Below are positions 27,187 to 35,990 of a stretch of 64,000 nt of DNA, piece by piece. The notes under the pieces were generated by a model. That model was given only the letters and a program-made list of their open reading frames with translations, did not search any database and was not told where the DNA came from. The DNA lies in NCBI RefSeq assembly GCF_900113945.1, contig NZ_FORG01000006.1, positions 212,781 to 276,780 of the forward strand. The letters run 5' to 3'. The first letter of the stretch is position 1. Each line of letters opens with the position of its first letter. The translations under genes were made by a program, and so were the position numbers. Source of the stretch: Xenorhabdus mauleonii (GTDB lineage Bacteria; Pseudomonadota; Gammaproteobacteria; Enterobacterales; Enterobacteriaceae).

Positions 27187-28116
27187 ATGACAATCTCTTC
27201 TTCAGCTATTCAGATTCGAAGCTACCAGTCTGGTGATGACAAAAGGATCAGCCAGTTGTTCCGTGAAGTCTATGGGGATTCATATGTCTATCCTGACATC
27301 TATCTGCCAAGACTGATTGATGGTTATCAAGTCACGGGGCAATGGTATTCGGCTTTGGCATTCCATCAAGGGCGGCTCATTGGTCATGCTTCATTGGTTA
27401 AAGATACGGTGCAACAACATTACGCGGAGTTGGCGCTTATCGCCGTAGATCCTAATTTTCAGGGCTACGGTGTGGCTAAGTCCTTGGGTGGTCATCTGTG
27501 TCATTATGCCAAAGAGCAGAACTATAACTTATTGACGATAAAACAGGTTTGTTCGCATCCGAAAAGTCAGTATATCGCGCGAAATTTAGGTTTTTATTCT
27601 ACCGCCCTGATGCTGGATTATGTTGATTCCCCATTCGGGCTGCCGGAACCAGAAAGTATCGTGCAAGGGATTTTGCCGCTTAAGTCGTTGCCGTTGCCTA
27701 AACTGAACTGGCCACAGTCTTGGCAAAACTGGATTGGTCAAATAAGCCAGCATGTTGGTGAGTCAGCACCAAATGAGCAGCAGATATGTCGTCGTTCTTC
27801 TGCCTCTGCGCCGTTTATCATCAAGAAAACCGGACGCCGCCTGGATATCACTCTGTACGATATCTCTGCGGATTTTTTATCAGAGGTCATTGATTTTCCA
27901 ACCGGACAGTTAATTTACTTGAAGCTGCCTGCGTGTGAAGCCTCCCTTGAATGGTGTTCACCACTCAAACAAGGTGGGTTCCGATTTGCAGGGCTATGCC
28001 CGGACAGCAATGATGGTTGGTTTTTGTTGTGGCTAAGGGGCTATCAATTGGCTCCCTATGAATTTCACGATACAGGCACACAATATCTTTATCAGATGGA
28101 ATTGGGGGTTAATTAA
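27187..28116 (+). CDS. GNAT N-acetyltransferase with extra C-terminal domain
   Basis: A 309-residue protein. Residues about 8-160 form a GNAT domain with the acetyl-CoA loop LALIAVDPNFQGYGVAKSLGG (V/I-x-P-x-x-Q-G-x-G). The remaining 150 residues are a second domain I do not recognise, perhaps a degenerate GNAT. ATG 27187 has AAGG upstream and lies 11 bases after the ligase stop, so it is the last gene of the operon. It could acylate an amine in the product or provide self-resistance. Confidence 0.8.
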   Translation: MTISSSAIQIRSYQSGDDKRISQLFREVYGDSYVYPDIYLPRLIDGYQVTGQWYSALAFHQGRLIGHASLVKDTVQQHYAELALIAVDPNFQGYGVAKSLGGHLCHYAKEQNYNLLTIKQVCSHPKSQYIARNLGFYSTALMLDYVDSPFGLPEPESIVQGILPLKSLPLPKLNWPQSWQNWIGQISQHVGESAPNEQQICRRSSASAPFIIKKTGRRLDITLYDISADFLSEVIDFPTGQLIYLKLPACEASLEWCSPLKQGGFRFAGLCPDSNDGWFLLWLRGYQLAPYEFHDTGTQYLYQMELGVN

Positions 28117-28158
28117 TCAGCTTCCTAAAAAAACATCTAAAATTGATTAAAAAAACAC

Positions 28159-28188
28159 TTTACAAATGATATTGAGAACCATTATCAT
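28159..28188 (+). promoter_or_regulatory. Fur-regulated promoter of ryhB
   Basis: TTTACA at 28159-28164 and TATCAT at 28183-28188, spacer 18. GATATTGAGAACCATTATC at 28168-28186 matches 16 of 19 positions of the Fur consensus and covers the core promoter, so iron-bound Fur should block it. Confidence 0.85.
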
Positions 28189-28194
28189 TACTCA

Positions 28195-28297
28195 CACTTT
28201 CAGTGCACCACCTTCAGGGTTCATGTGAAAGTACGACATTGCTCACATTGCTTCCAGTGTTTATTTTATAGGCCAGCTTGATGCTGGCTTTTTTTTT
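28195..28297 (+). ncRNA. ryhB: RyhB iron-stress small RNA
   Basis: The core CGACATTGCTCACATTGC TT CCAG (28234-28257) is the invariant pairing region of enterobacterial RyhB, preceded by GTGAAAGTA. The 3' end is the RyhB-type terminator GCCAGC-TTGAT-GCTGGC followed by nine T (28272-28297), which also serves Hfq binding. RyhB represses iron-using mRNAs, including sodB-type and TCA enzymes, when iron is low. The Fur box upstream fits. It sits directly before yhhW, as in E. coli. The exact 5' end is estimated from the promoter. Confidence 0.93.
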
Positions 28298-28448
28298 GCC
28301 TGCTATCAGCTTATTTCTTATTCCTATTTTTTTTCTTATCCCGCTGCTTTTTTCTTATTCAAATGTTTTGAACTCCAAGGTTAAATTTACAATCTTTTAT
28401 ATTTCACTTCATTAGCTAAACTACAAAAAAACATTGAGGAATTTTGAA

Positions 28449-29156
28449 ATGATCTTCTTACGTCGGGCCATAGAGCGGGGTCATGCCAACCACGGTTGGC
28501 TGGACAGTTGGCACACATTTTCATTTGCCAACTATTATGATGCAAATTTCATGGGCTTTTCTGTGCTCAGAGTTATCAATGAAGATGTCATTGATGCGGC
28601 GCAGGGATTCGGCATGCATCCTCACAAGGATATGGAGATATTGACCTATGTGTTATCCGGAACCGTAGAGCATCAAGACAGCATGGGAAATAAAGGGCAA
28701 ATCTCCGCAGGAGAATTCCAAATCATGAGTGCCGGTACCGGCATTCGTCATTCCGAATATAACCCGCATCATGATAGCTCATTGCACCTTTACCAAATTT
28801 GGATCATGCCAGAAAAAACCGGCCTGACTCCACGTTATGAACAACGCCGCTTTGATACGCTTGAAAGCCGCCAATTAATCCTTTCCCCCGATGCACGTGC
28901 CGGTTCGCTGAAAGTTTTTCAGGATATGACGTTGTGGCGCTGGGCATTAATGCGTGACGAGCACAGTGAATACATTATCGAAAAATCACGCAATATCTGG
29001 GTTCAGGTTGTGAAAGGCGAAATCATGATTAATGGAACCCTCGCCACCACCAGTGACGGTATTGCCATTTGGGATGAATCCCACCTTCAAATAAGCGCAA
29101 ACCAAGAAAGTGAGATTTTAATTTTCGACCTGCCATCCCATAAAAAGAATTCGTGA
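28449..29156 (+). CDS. yhhW: Pirin-family protein (quercetin 2,3-dioxygenase type)
   Basis: A 235-residue bicupin. The N-terminal cupin has the pirin metal site in GMHPHKDMEILTYVLSGTVEHQDSMGN and AGEFQIMSAGTGIRHSEYNP; this is the part with His and Glu ligands. E. coli YhhW shows quercetinase activity in vitro, but the natural role is unknown. ATG 28449 gives the E. coli start (MIFLRRAIERGHANHGWLDS) and follows GAGG; a frame from 28434 is longer. Order ryhB-yhhW is conserved. Confidence 0.94.
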   Translation: MIFLRRAIERGHANHGWLDSWHTFSFANYYDANFMGFSVLRVINEDVIDAAQGFGMHPHKDMEILTYVLSGTVEHQDSMGNKGQISAGEFQIMSAGTGIRHSEYNPHHDSSLHLYQIWIMPEKTGLTPRYEQRRFDTLESRQLILSPDARAGSLKVFQDMTLWRWALMRDEHSEYIIEKSRNIWVQVVKGEIMINGTLATTSDGIAIWDESHLQISANQESEILIFDLPSHKKNS

Positions 29157-29160
29157 TTTC

Positions 29161-29193
29161 AAAAAAAACCTGTCTGATTAGACAGGTTTTTTT
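29161..29193. terminator. Bidirectional terminator between yhhW and pckA
   Basis: AACCTGTCT-GATT-AGACAGGTT with eight A before and seven T after. Works for both convergent genes. Confidence 0.92.
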
Positions 29194-29206
29194 ATTCAAA
29201 GCGGTA

Positions 29207-30826
29207 TTACAGTTTAGGGCCGGCTTTCACCAATGCTGCTCCAGCAGCAGTATCCGTATATTTATCGAAATTATCGGTAAAGCGTTGTGCCAAATCTTTT
29301 GCTTTGCTATCCCATTCCGCTTTATCCGCATAGGTGTTGCGAGGATCTAAGATCCCTGTATCAACACCCGGCAAAGTGGTCGGAACCGCCAAATCAAAAA
29401 TCGGCAGTTGGATGGTATCAGTATCTTCAATGTCGCCATTGAGGATAGCATCGATAATCGCACGGGTATCTTTGATGGAGATACGTTTACCCGTCCCATT
29501 CCAACCAGTATTGACCAGATACGCTTTCGCACCGGATGCCTGCATGCGCTTAACCAGAACTTCCGCATATTGTGTCGGGTGCAGTGACAAGAATGCCGCG
29601 CCGAAGCACGCGGAGAAAGTCGGGGTGGGTTCTGTTACACCACGCTCAGTTCCCGCCAATTTTGCCGTAAAGCCAGACAGGAAATGATACTGCGTTTGCT
29701 CTGGCGTCAGTCTGGATACCGGAGGCAATACGCCGAAAGCATCTGCTGTCAGGAAGATCACTTTAGTGGCATGCCCGGCTTTGGAGATTGGCTTAACGAT
29801 GTTTTCAATGTGGTAGATAGGATAAGAAACGCGGGTGTTTTCTGTTTTGGAGCCATCATTGAAATCAACAGTGCCATCTGCCAGTACGGTAACATTTTCC
29901 AGCAACGCATCACGGCGAATGGCGTCATAAATATCGGGTTCAGCTTCTTTCGACAAATTAATGGTCTTCGCGTAGCAACCACCTTCGAAGTTAAACACGC
30001 CGTCATCATCCCAGCCATGTTCGTCATCACCAATCAGCTTACGCTTAGGATCGGTGGAAAGTGTGGTTTTACCCGTACCAGAAAGGCCGAAGAAGACAGC
30101 GACATCCCCTTTCTCGCCCACGTTGGCGGAACAGTGCATGGAGGCAATGCCTTTCAGCGGCAGCAGGTAGTTCATGATTGAGAACATCCCTTTTTTCATT
30201 TCACCGCCGTACCAAGTACCGCCAATTAGCTGCATCCGTTCTGTCAGGTTAAAAGCAACAAAGTTTTCGGAATTCAGCCCCTGCTCTTTCCATTGTGGGT
30301 TTGTACATTTCGCACCGTTCATCACAATGAAATCCGGTGTGAAACCAACCAATTCTTCATCTGATGGACGGATAAACATGTTTTTCACAAAATGCGCCTG
30401 CCACGCCACTTCTGTGATAAAACGCACTTTCAAACGGGTATCCGCATTGGCTCCGCAGAATGCATCCACGATAAACAAACGTTTGCCTGAAAGCTGTTGA
30501 GTGACTAATCCCTTAAGATGAGACCAAGTTTCCTGACTGAGCGGTTTGTTATCGTTCTTGCCTTTTCCCTGATCTGCCCACCATACGGTATCGCGAGTAA
30601 CGTCATCGCGGACAATGTATTTATCTTTTGGAGAACGCCCCGTGAAAATACCAGTATCTACTGCAACAGCGCCAAGGCCAGTTAATGTACCACGCTCATA
30701 CCCTTGAAGAGAGGATTGAGTTTCTTCAGAGAATAACAATTCATAACTTGGGTTATAAACGATTCCACCCGCATCACGAATACCATAAACCGCAAGTTCC
30801 TGCTCAGTAATACCTGTAACGCTCAT
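29207..30826 (-). CDS. pckA: Phosphoenolpyruvate carboxykinase (ATP)
   Basis: A 539-residue gluconeogenic enzyme that converts oxaloacetate and ATP to PEP. The kinase 1a loop [13 protein letters not shown], the metal site [24 protein letters not shown], the substrate arginine in [12 protein letters not shown] and the C-terminal [11 protein letters not shown] are all there. Length equals the E. coli enzyme (about 540). A single leftward gene upstream of the hsl genes. Confidence 0.98.
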   Translation of the reverse strand: MSVTGITEQELAVYGIRDAGGIVYNPSYELLFSEETQSSLQGYERGTLTGLGAVAVDTGIFTGRSPKDKYIVRDDVTRDTVWWADQGKGKNDNKPLSQETWSHLKGLVTQQLSGKRLFIVDAFCGANADTRLKVRFITEVAWQAHFVKNMFIRPSDEELVGFTPDFIVMNGAKCTNPQWKEQGLNSENFVAFNLTERMQLIGGTWYGGEMKKGMFSIMNYLLPLKGIASMHCSANVGEKGDVAVFFGLSGTGKTTLSTDPKRKLIGDDEHGWDDDGVFNFEGGCYAKTINLSKEAEPDIYDAIRRDALLENVTVLADGTVDFNDGSKTENTRVSYPIYHIENIVKPISKAGHATKVIFLTADAFGVLPPVSRLTPEQTQYHFLSGFTAKLAGTERGVTEPTPTFSACFGAAFLSLHPTQYAEVLVKRMQASGAKAYLVNTGWNGTGKRISIKDTRAIIDAILNGDIEDTDTIQLPIFDLAVPTTLPGVDTGILDPRNTYADKAEWDSKAKDLAQRFTDNFDKYTDTAAGAALVKAGPKL

Positions 30827-30985
30827 TTGTTGCTCCTGGTCAGTTATATCTTATATCTGTCTCTGCGCGGGATAATAAATAATTATGACTAATTAACAGC
30901 GATTGCTATCAAAAAAATGGAATTACATTATTTTTTTTGGACTTATATGAGACACAGGGCACGAAATGGAAGGATGATTCATAGT

Positions 30986-31013
30986 AAAAAGGGCGTTAAT
31001 TACGCCCTAAAAA
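30986..31013 (-). terminator. Terminator of hslO
   Basis: Leftward AGGGCG-TAATTAA-CGCCCT followed by TTTTT, 60 bases after the hslO stop codon. Confidence 0.82.
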
Positions 31014-31076
31014 TAGTCATGCAGATGGTAGTCACAGGAAAAAGGTGCAACCACCAAAATCTGCAATTACATAAAA

Positions 31077-31949
31077 TTAGTGCAACTGTGCTGTTTTCGT
31101 CGCTTTTATTTCACTGACGTCATTTTCATCAAAAACGTAATGCTTGCCGCAGAACTCACATCCCATGTCAATCTTGCCATCACTATGCAAAATCTCTTGT
31201 AAATCAGCTTCCGGCAACGTCATGAGAGTATCAATGCAACGCTGTCTGGAACAGGTACAACGGAATGCTACCTGCTGAGGTTCATAGAGAGTGACGTCTT
31301 CTTCATGATAAAGACGATGCAGGATTTCTTCCACATCCAGCGTAAACAATTCTTCACCCTTAATGGTTGCAGTAAGTTGTACCAGATGGTCCAGCAGTTC
31401 TTCATTACCGTCATGCTCATTCGGTAACACCTGCAATAACATGCCTCCGGCAGCCACTTTTCCATCCAGCATGCCAGTACGGATAAACAGACGGGTAGGC
31501 AGCTGTTCAGACTGTTTGAAATAGGCACCCAGGCACTCTTCCAGCGTTTCACCTTCCAGTGCCACGACACCTTGATAACGCTCACCTTCTGTTGGCGTAA
31601 TGGTAATGACCATATAACCGTTGCCTATCATGTCCCGCAGGCTGCTTTCGGTCTTCACATCACCATCAATGCGGGCTGTACCACGCATTTGTTGCTGATT
31701 GTTGCCGTTAATCACCGCCAGCTTAACCGGCCCGTCTCCCTGAATCTGTACCGTAATATCACCATTGAATTTCAATGTAGCCGTCAATAGGCTGGTTGCG
31801 ACCAACAATTCACCCAATAGCTGCTGTACAGGTTGAGGGAAGCTGTGATTTTCCAGCATCTGCTGATAAGTTTCACTGACGGAAACAAGTTCCCCTCTGA
31901 CAGAATGGCCTTCAAACAAAAAACGGTGTAATTGGTCATGCTTGATCAT
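31077..31949 (-). CDS. hslO: Hsp33 redox-regulated chaperonin
   Basis: A 290-residue holdase that is switched on by oxidation. The four zinc cysteines are present at C231, C233 (CTC), C264 and C267 (CEFC), the same spacing as in E. coli. The N-terminal substrate domain begins [19 protein letters not shown]. It lies downstream of hslR with about 60 bases between, so they likely share a transcript as in E. coli. Confidence 0.97.
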   Translation of the reverse strand: MIKHDQLHRFLFEGHSVRGELVSVSETYQQMLENHSFPQPVQQLLGELLVATSLLTATLKFNGDITVQIQGDGPVKLAVINGNNQQQMRGTARIDGDVKTESSLRDMIGNGYMVITITPTEGERYQGVVALEGETLEECLGAYFKQSEQLPTRLFIRTGMLDGKVAAGGMLLQVLPNEHDGNEELLDHLVQLTATIKGEELFTLDVEEILHRLYHEEDVTLYEPQQVAFRCTCSRQRCIDTLMTLPEADLQEILHSDGKIDMGCEFCGKHYVFDENDVSEIKATKTAQLH

Positions 31950-32008
31950 AAATTTCTCTCATTTCACTGAGGCGGTTATATGCCCTTCTTATTTCGATTC
32001 GAAATCTA

Positions 32009-32428
32009 TTAGGTATTTTCCGACTCTTTTAATTTTGTGTGCTTAAATTTAATTAGTTCACGCCGTTCTTTTTTGTCCGGGCGGCGGTCAGGATGTGGCA
32101 TCGCAAGCGCATTCATTTTACGGGCCAATGCCATTTTTTCCCTATTGGCAATACTTTCTGCCGTTTCCTGATAAAGCTGTTGAGCTTCAGTCGCACCACG
32201 CCTGTGGTCGCTCAACGCCAAGACTATCACTGTTTTTTCCTCATTTCCCTGACGCAGTTTGATCTTGGCATTCAACTCAACCAGTTTGCTCGGCCTGCTC
32301 CGTTGCCCATTATAATGGATTTTTCCCCCTTCAATCATTTCACGAGCGATAGAACGGGTCTTGTAAAAACGCGCCGCCCACAACCATTTATCGAGGCGGA
32401 CAGTCTGAGTTGTGTCTGAATTCAGCAT
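32009..32428 (-). CDS. hslR: Ribosome-associated heat shock protein Hsp15
   Basis: A 139-residue S4-domain RNA-binding protein that recycles free 50S subunits holding a nascent chain. The S4 core VRLDKWLWAARFYKTRSIAREMIEGGKI is at residues 10-37, and the C-terminal tail is basic (RRPDKKERRELIKFKHTKLK). Neighbours are hslO downstream and igaA upstream. In E. coli the phosphatase gene yrfG stands between igaA and hslR; here only 88 bases separate them. Confidence 0.96.
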   Translation of the reverse strand: MLNSDTTQTVRLDKWLWAARFYKTRSIAREMIEGGKIHYNGQRSRPSKLVELNAKIKLRQGNEEKTVIVLALSDHRRGATEAQQLYQETAESIANREKMALARKMNALAMPHPDRRPDKKERRELIKFKHTKLKESENT

Positions 32429-32516
32429 GGTAATTTTTCCCTCGATCCTAAATTCAAATTGTTATTCAGCGCAGACAAAAAACGGATTGAGAGTAACACA
32501 GCATACCTGTTCCCCG

Positions 32517-34622
32517 CTAATCCATAGGTGTTGTTGAAAAAGAGGCGAAACAGTTGTCATAGTATAGGGTGATATATTCAAGGCGCCGCTTGTTTTTGTA
32601 TCTTTTCATTACTATCAACATAGCATTAATGGTGAATACCACCAGTAACATCGCCATCAGCAAGCAACTGCCAAGATAACGAATGAGAGTGGTTGTATCC
32701 GGCTCGCGGTGCAACATGATATTGAGTGTCCCATTGGGATCTTCAAACAGCTCCGTCACAATGCCGCCGGTTTCAAAAGGGGTTCGCATCAGCAGCTCGG
32801 AAATATGCTGTAACTCCAACCACCGATCCATGGGGGTGTTTTCAAACATGTTGTTTATCCGCATCGGATATTCAAGCAATGGGCGGCTTTCATCACTGCG
32901 CAGCAGCACTCCCCCCGGCAACGGGCTATTCATTGCCGATGCGAATTTATTGATTTCCCCATAAATAAACTCTTCAGTCGTGGCATCAACCAGCTTTTCC
33001 AGCGCATCCGCACTGCCCGCCCGCATTAACACCTTATAGCCTTGCGTTACCCTCGCTTTACTGTCTGCCAGCAACTGACCCCAAGACGTGGCGCTTCCCA
33101 GGTTAACCAGCGCATTCTTCAAACGGAGGCAATCCGTTTCTTTCGGGCATAATTTGTGCGCTTTCAAAACGATTTTTGCATAATTATCAACCGGAACCAA
33201 TCCGGACTTTGCAATGGCTTGATTCAAGCTGGGACTGCTCCTGCCTTTACGCCTAGACGAATGCAATTGTTCATAGACAGTTGTGAGCAGCGCTGATGCA
33301 TTTTCAACAATATCGGACTCCAGCATCGGCAATGGCGTCTCTTTATTCCAATAAATACCGATGCAATCAAATGGCGCAAACAATGTGACTTTGTACTCAG
33401 CCAGAAAGTTAGGCGGCTCATAGCACATGCCAACACCCTTGACTTTCAATACATCCCCTTCCTTTAAATTGACGCTTTGCAGCTCAGCAACACTATTGAT
33501 AACTTTGGTATTGCTGCCATACAACCAAGCCAAACTGAGTCTCATGGAGAGGCTTGCGGGTTGGTAGGAATAAAGCAGCAACATGATAATCACGGAGAAA
33601 ATCACCAGCACTAGGTTTTTTCTATAGCGCTGATACGGATAGTGCTTTTCTTCTTCATGCAAAGAAAGATAACGCCCCTGCCGAGTCACATTGTTGTTGG
33701 CATACATATCTATATCGGTGTTCTGATCCAGATCATAAGAAATGTACGACTCCCAATGAGTTGGATAAACAAGATCAATGCCGCCGAGAGAGATGTTTTT
33801 TCTTTTCTCTGGGGCAAATTCACTGAACACCCCCCAACGTTTCGGTATTCCGTTGAAGCAATTAATATTTAATAGTTTCCGACTGGAAGGAAAACGGAAA
33901 TGTGACCAGAAACCGGCCAGCATAAACAAGAACGAGACCAACATGAGCCACGGCAACATCTGAATGGGCAAGAAAAGAGCCACAAACCATACCAACAGGC
34001 CAATGCCCATCAAAACGCCTTCCTTGCCGCCGGTTGCATAACGCAACCTGTACTCTTCCGGAGTTTCCTTGCGGACATGCAGTAATTTCGCGCTAGAATT
34101 ACCGTTTTTTTGAATTGAAGCGTGTTCCGTTTTTGTCGTGACACGCGCAGCAAACAGATTTTGCTGATAGTCTTTCAAAAAGTGGCCATTGACAGCGATG
34201 ACCATCGGCATAGGTGTAGTCTGGATAATCTCTATGGTGTTTTTCTGCTTGATGAACGGCTCAAGCCACACCGGAAAATGTATTTCTGTATCATCAATAT
34301 AATAGCGCCAGTGGTGTAACTCTTCCTTGACCGCAGAGAAGCGGGTGATGGCATGATTAATGGTATAAACATTATCATTTTTGATAGGCAATACCGGGTA
34401 GCCTGACAAGGGTCTATTGTCCAATTTAACCAATTGAGTTACGTTTCTCAGGTAATGTTCAATAGATTGAAGTTCATCGGTATTCAGTTTACGCCGACTT
34501 GTTTTAGCTATTGATGATAGATAACGCGCGTTATCAAGTCGCCTCCATCTGAAAATCAGAAAGGAAGCCATTATAATCAGGCTAATGATAAAAATAGCCA
34601 ATATAATGACTAAAGAGCTCAT
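32517..34622 (-). CDS. igaA: IgaA/UmoB family inner-membrane protein
   Basis: A 701-residue inner-membrane protein that restrains the Rcs phosphorelay in Salmonella (called UmoB in Proteus). It has an N-terminal span (IILAIFIISLIIMASFLIF), a double span around residues 205-240 (MGIGLLVWFVALFLPIQMLPW), another near 345 and a last one near the C-terminus (YLGSCLLMAMLLVVFTINAMLIV), with a large periplasmic domain before it. Divergent from nudE as in E. coli. IgaA is generally essential unless Rcs is lost. Confidence 0.94.
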   Translation of the reverse strand: MSSLVIILAIFIISLIIMASFLIFRWRRLDNARYLSSIAKTSRRKLNTDELQSIEHYLRNVTQLVKLDNRPLSGYPVLPIKNDNVYTINHAITRFSAVKEELHHWRYYIDDTEIHFPVWLEPFIKQKNTIEIIQTTPMPMVIAVNGHFLKDYQQNLFAARVTTKTEHASIQKNGNSSAKLLHVRKETPEEYRLRYATGGKEGVLMGIGLLVWFVALFLPIQMLPWLMLVSFLFMLAGFWSHFRFPSSRKLLNINCFNGIPKRWGVFSEFAPEKRKNISLGGIDLVYPTHWESYISYDLDQNTDIDMYANNNVTRQGRYLSLHEEEKHYPYQRYRKNLVLVIFSVIIMLLLYSYQPASLSMRLSLAWLYGSNTKVINSVAELQSVNLKEGDVLKVKGVGMCYEPPNFLAEYKVTLFAPFDCIGIYWNKETPLPMLESDIVENASALLTTVYEQLHSSRRKGRSSPSLNQAIAKSGLVPVDNYAKIVLKAHKLCPKETDCLRLKNALVNLGSATSWGQLLADSKARVTQGYKVLMRAGSADALEKLVDATTEEFIYGEINKFASAMNSPLPGGVLLRSDESRPLLEYPMRINNMFENTPMDRWLELQHISELLMRTPFETGGIVTELFEDPNGTLNIMLHREPDTTTLIRYLGSCLLMAMLLVVFTINAMLIVMKRYKNKRRLEYITLYYDNCFASFSTTPMD

Positions 34623-34979
34623 TTTTTCCCCACGCCCATGACAGCAATACAGAGATCAGCAGAATAACAATCTCGTGAAACACTCAGAATCAGGCTATTC
34701 CTATTCTTGCCTTTTATTTTTAATGTTCATTAACAAAAGGTTGTATAAATTTTCTCATACCTTTCCATAAAATACTGTTTTCTTGCAAGGGTAAGATAGC
34801 AACAAAAATACATTCAAGCGATAATCGCTATCATTTACTAACATAATCGGCCATATTAAAGCAAAATTTGTATTTGCACTGAATTTCACCACCCACATTA
34901 AGTGATACAAGTTATTTTAACTAATTTAGTTCATTATTATTTTTAACTATCCAACACATAACAACCTTCAGGGGCAAGC

Positions 34980-35543
34980 ATGATTGATTTTAAAAAACCC
35001 AAAATACTAAATGTAAATGATATTGCCCGCTCACGCTTGTTCAACATCCAATCTGTTGATCTTGAATTCAGCAATGGTGTAAAACGCGTTTATGAACGAA
35101 TGAAACCCTCAAATCGTGAAGCAGTATTAATCATTCCTGTCATTGGTGAGGAATTAGTGCTTATTCGCGAATATGCCGTTGGGATTGAACAATACGAGCT
35201 AGGTTTTCCCAAAGGTGCAATTGATGCTGGGGAAAGCGTTTTTGAAGCAGCCAACCGTGAACTAAAAGAAGAAATTGGTTTCGGGGCAGGAAAATTCGAA
35301 CTGTTGACAAAATTAACCATGGCTCCTTCTTATTTTTCCAGCAAAATGAATATCGTGATTGCTCAGGATCTTTATCCAGAATGTTTGGAAGGTGATGAAC
35401 CTGAGCCATTGGTACAAATACGTTGGCCTATTTCTGACATGATGTCGTTATTAGATCATTCCGATTTCAATGAGGCCAGAAATGTCAGCGCCCTATTTTT
35501 GGCACAGCGATATCTTCAAGCAAAAAATAATGGGAGAGGTTAG
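34980..35543 (+). CDS. nudE: ADP compounds hydrolase NudE
   Basis: A 187-residue Nudix hydrolase that cleaves ADP-ribose, Ap3A and NADH. The Nudix box is GAIDAGESVFEAANRELKEE followed by IG (about residues 79-100). Length and N-terminus resemble the E. coli protein. It is divergent from igaA; an AGGGGCAAGC run precedes the ATG. In E. coli mrcA lies beyond it, but here a Tc toxin gene is inserted in between. Confidence 0.96.
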   Translation: MIDFKKPKILNVNDIARSRLFNIQSVDLEFSNGVKRVYERMKPSNREAVLIIPVIGEELVLIREYAVGIEQYELGFPKGAIDAGESVFEAANRELKEEIGFGAGKFELLTKLTMAPSYFSSKMNIVIAQDLYPECLEGDEPEPLVQIRWPISDMMSLLDHSDFNEARNVSALFLAQRYLQAKNNGRG

Positions 35544-35990
35544 TTATTTCCTTTCGCAATAAACGGGTATGAACGTAGTTTATTTAATATCAATATTTAT
35601 TTTATGCCCGTTTTAAACGTATTAAGCACGACAAAATAACCACTTAAAATAGAGGACATTTTTGTTAAAAAAAATAATATAGTTGATAAAAAATAATAAA
35701 TGTTCATATTTACAATATCTTTGATATTAATTCATTGCCCAAAAATATCTCTCCCATTTCTATAAAAACATTCACTGCATTTCGTGCTTCCTTCCGTAAC
35801 CACCTTGAAACAGAATCATTTTTTAAAAAACGATTAGAAGCTGAATATATTTTAGGCTGGATAACCATCATTACATCACCATAGTCTAACCCTGTTTATC
35901 TACCAGCAACACATAACTCACTGTTATCGATTGGATATAGAAATATTGCTTTCTCTTTTCCCACATTTTCGATCTAAAAGGTGATCATGT
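35544..35990. other. Intergenic region between nudE and the TcA gene
   Basis: About 450 bases without a gene. AACGGGTAT and ATGCCCGTTTT (35558-35617 region) could pair as a weak terminator for nudE with a long loop. The AAAGGTG just before 35991 is the toxin ribosome site. No regulator gene or known box is visible. Confidence 0.5.

Larger units (their letters stand above)
28117..28433. other. Intergenic region holding ryhB
   Basis: Contains the end of the GNAT operon, a Fur box and promoter, the RyhB small RNA with its terminator (all listed), and an AT-rich leader before yhhW. Nothing else seen. Confidence 0.7.

Noticed and set aside
29684..30181. A 165-codon plus-strand frame opposite pckA
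   Set aside because: Entirely antisense to conserved pckA coding sequence, with no recognisable features.
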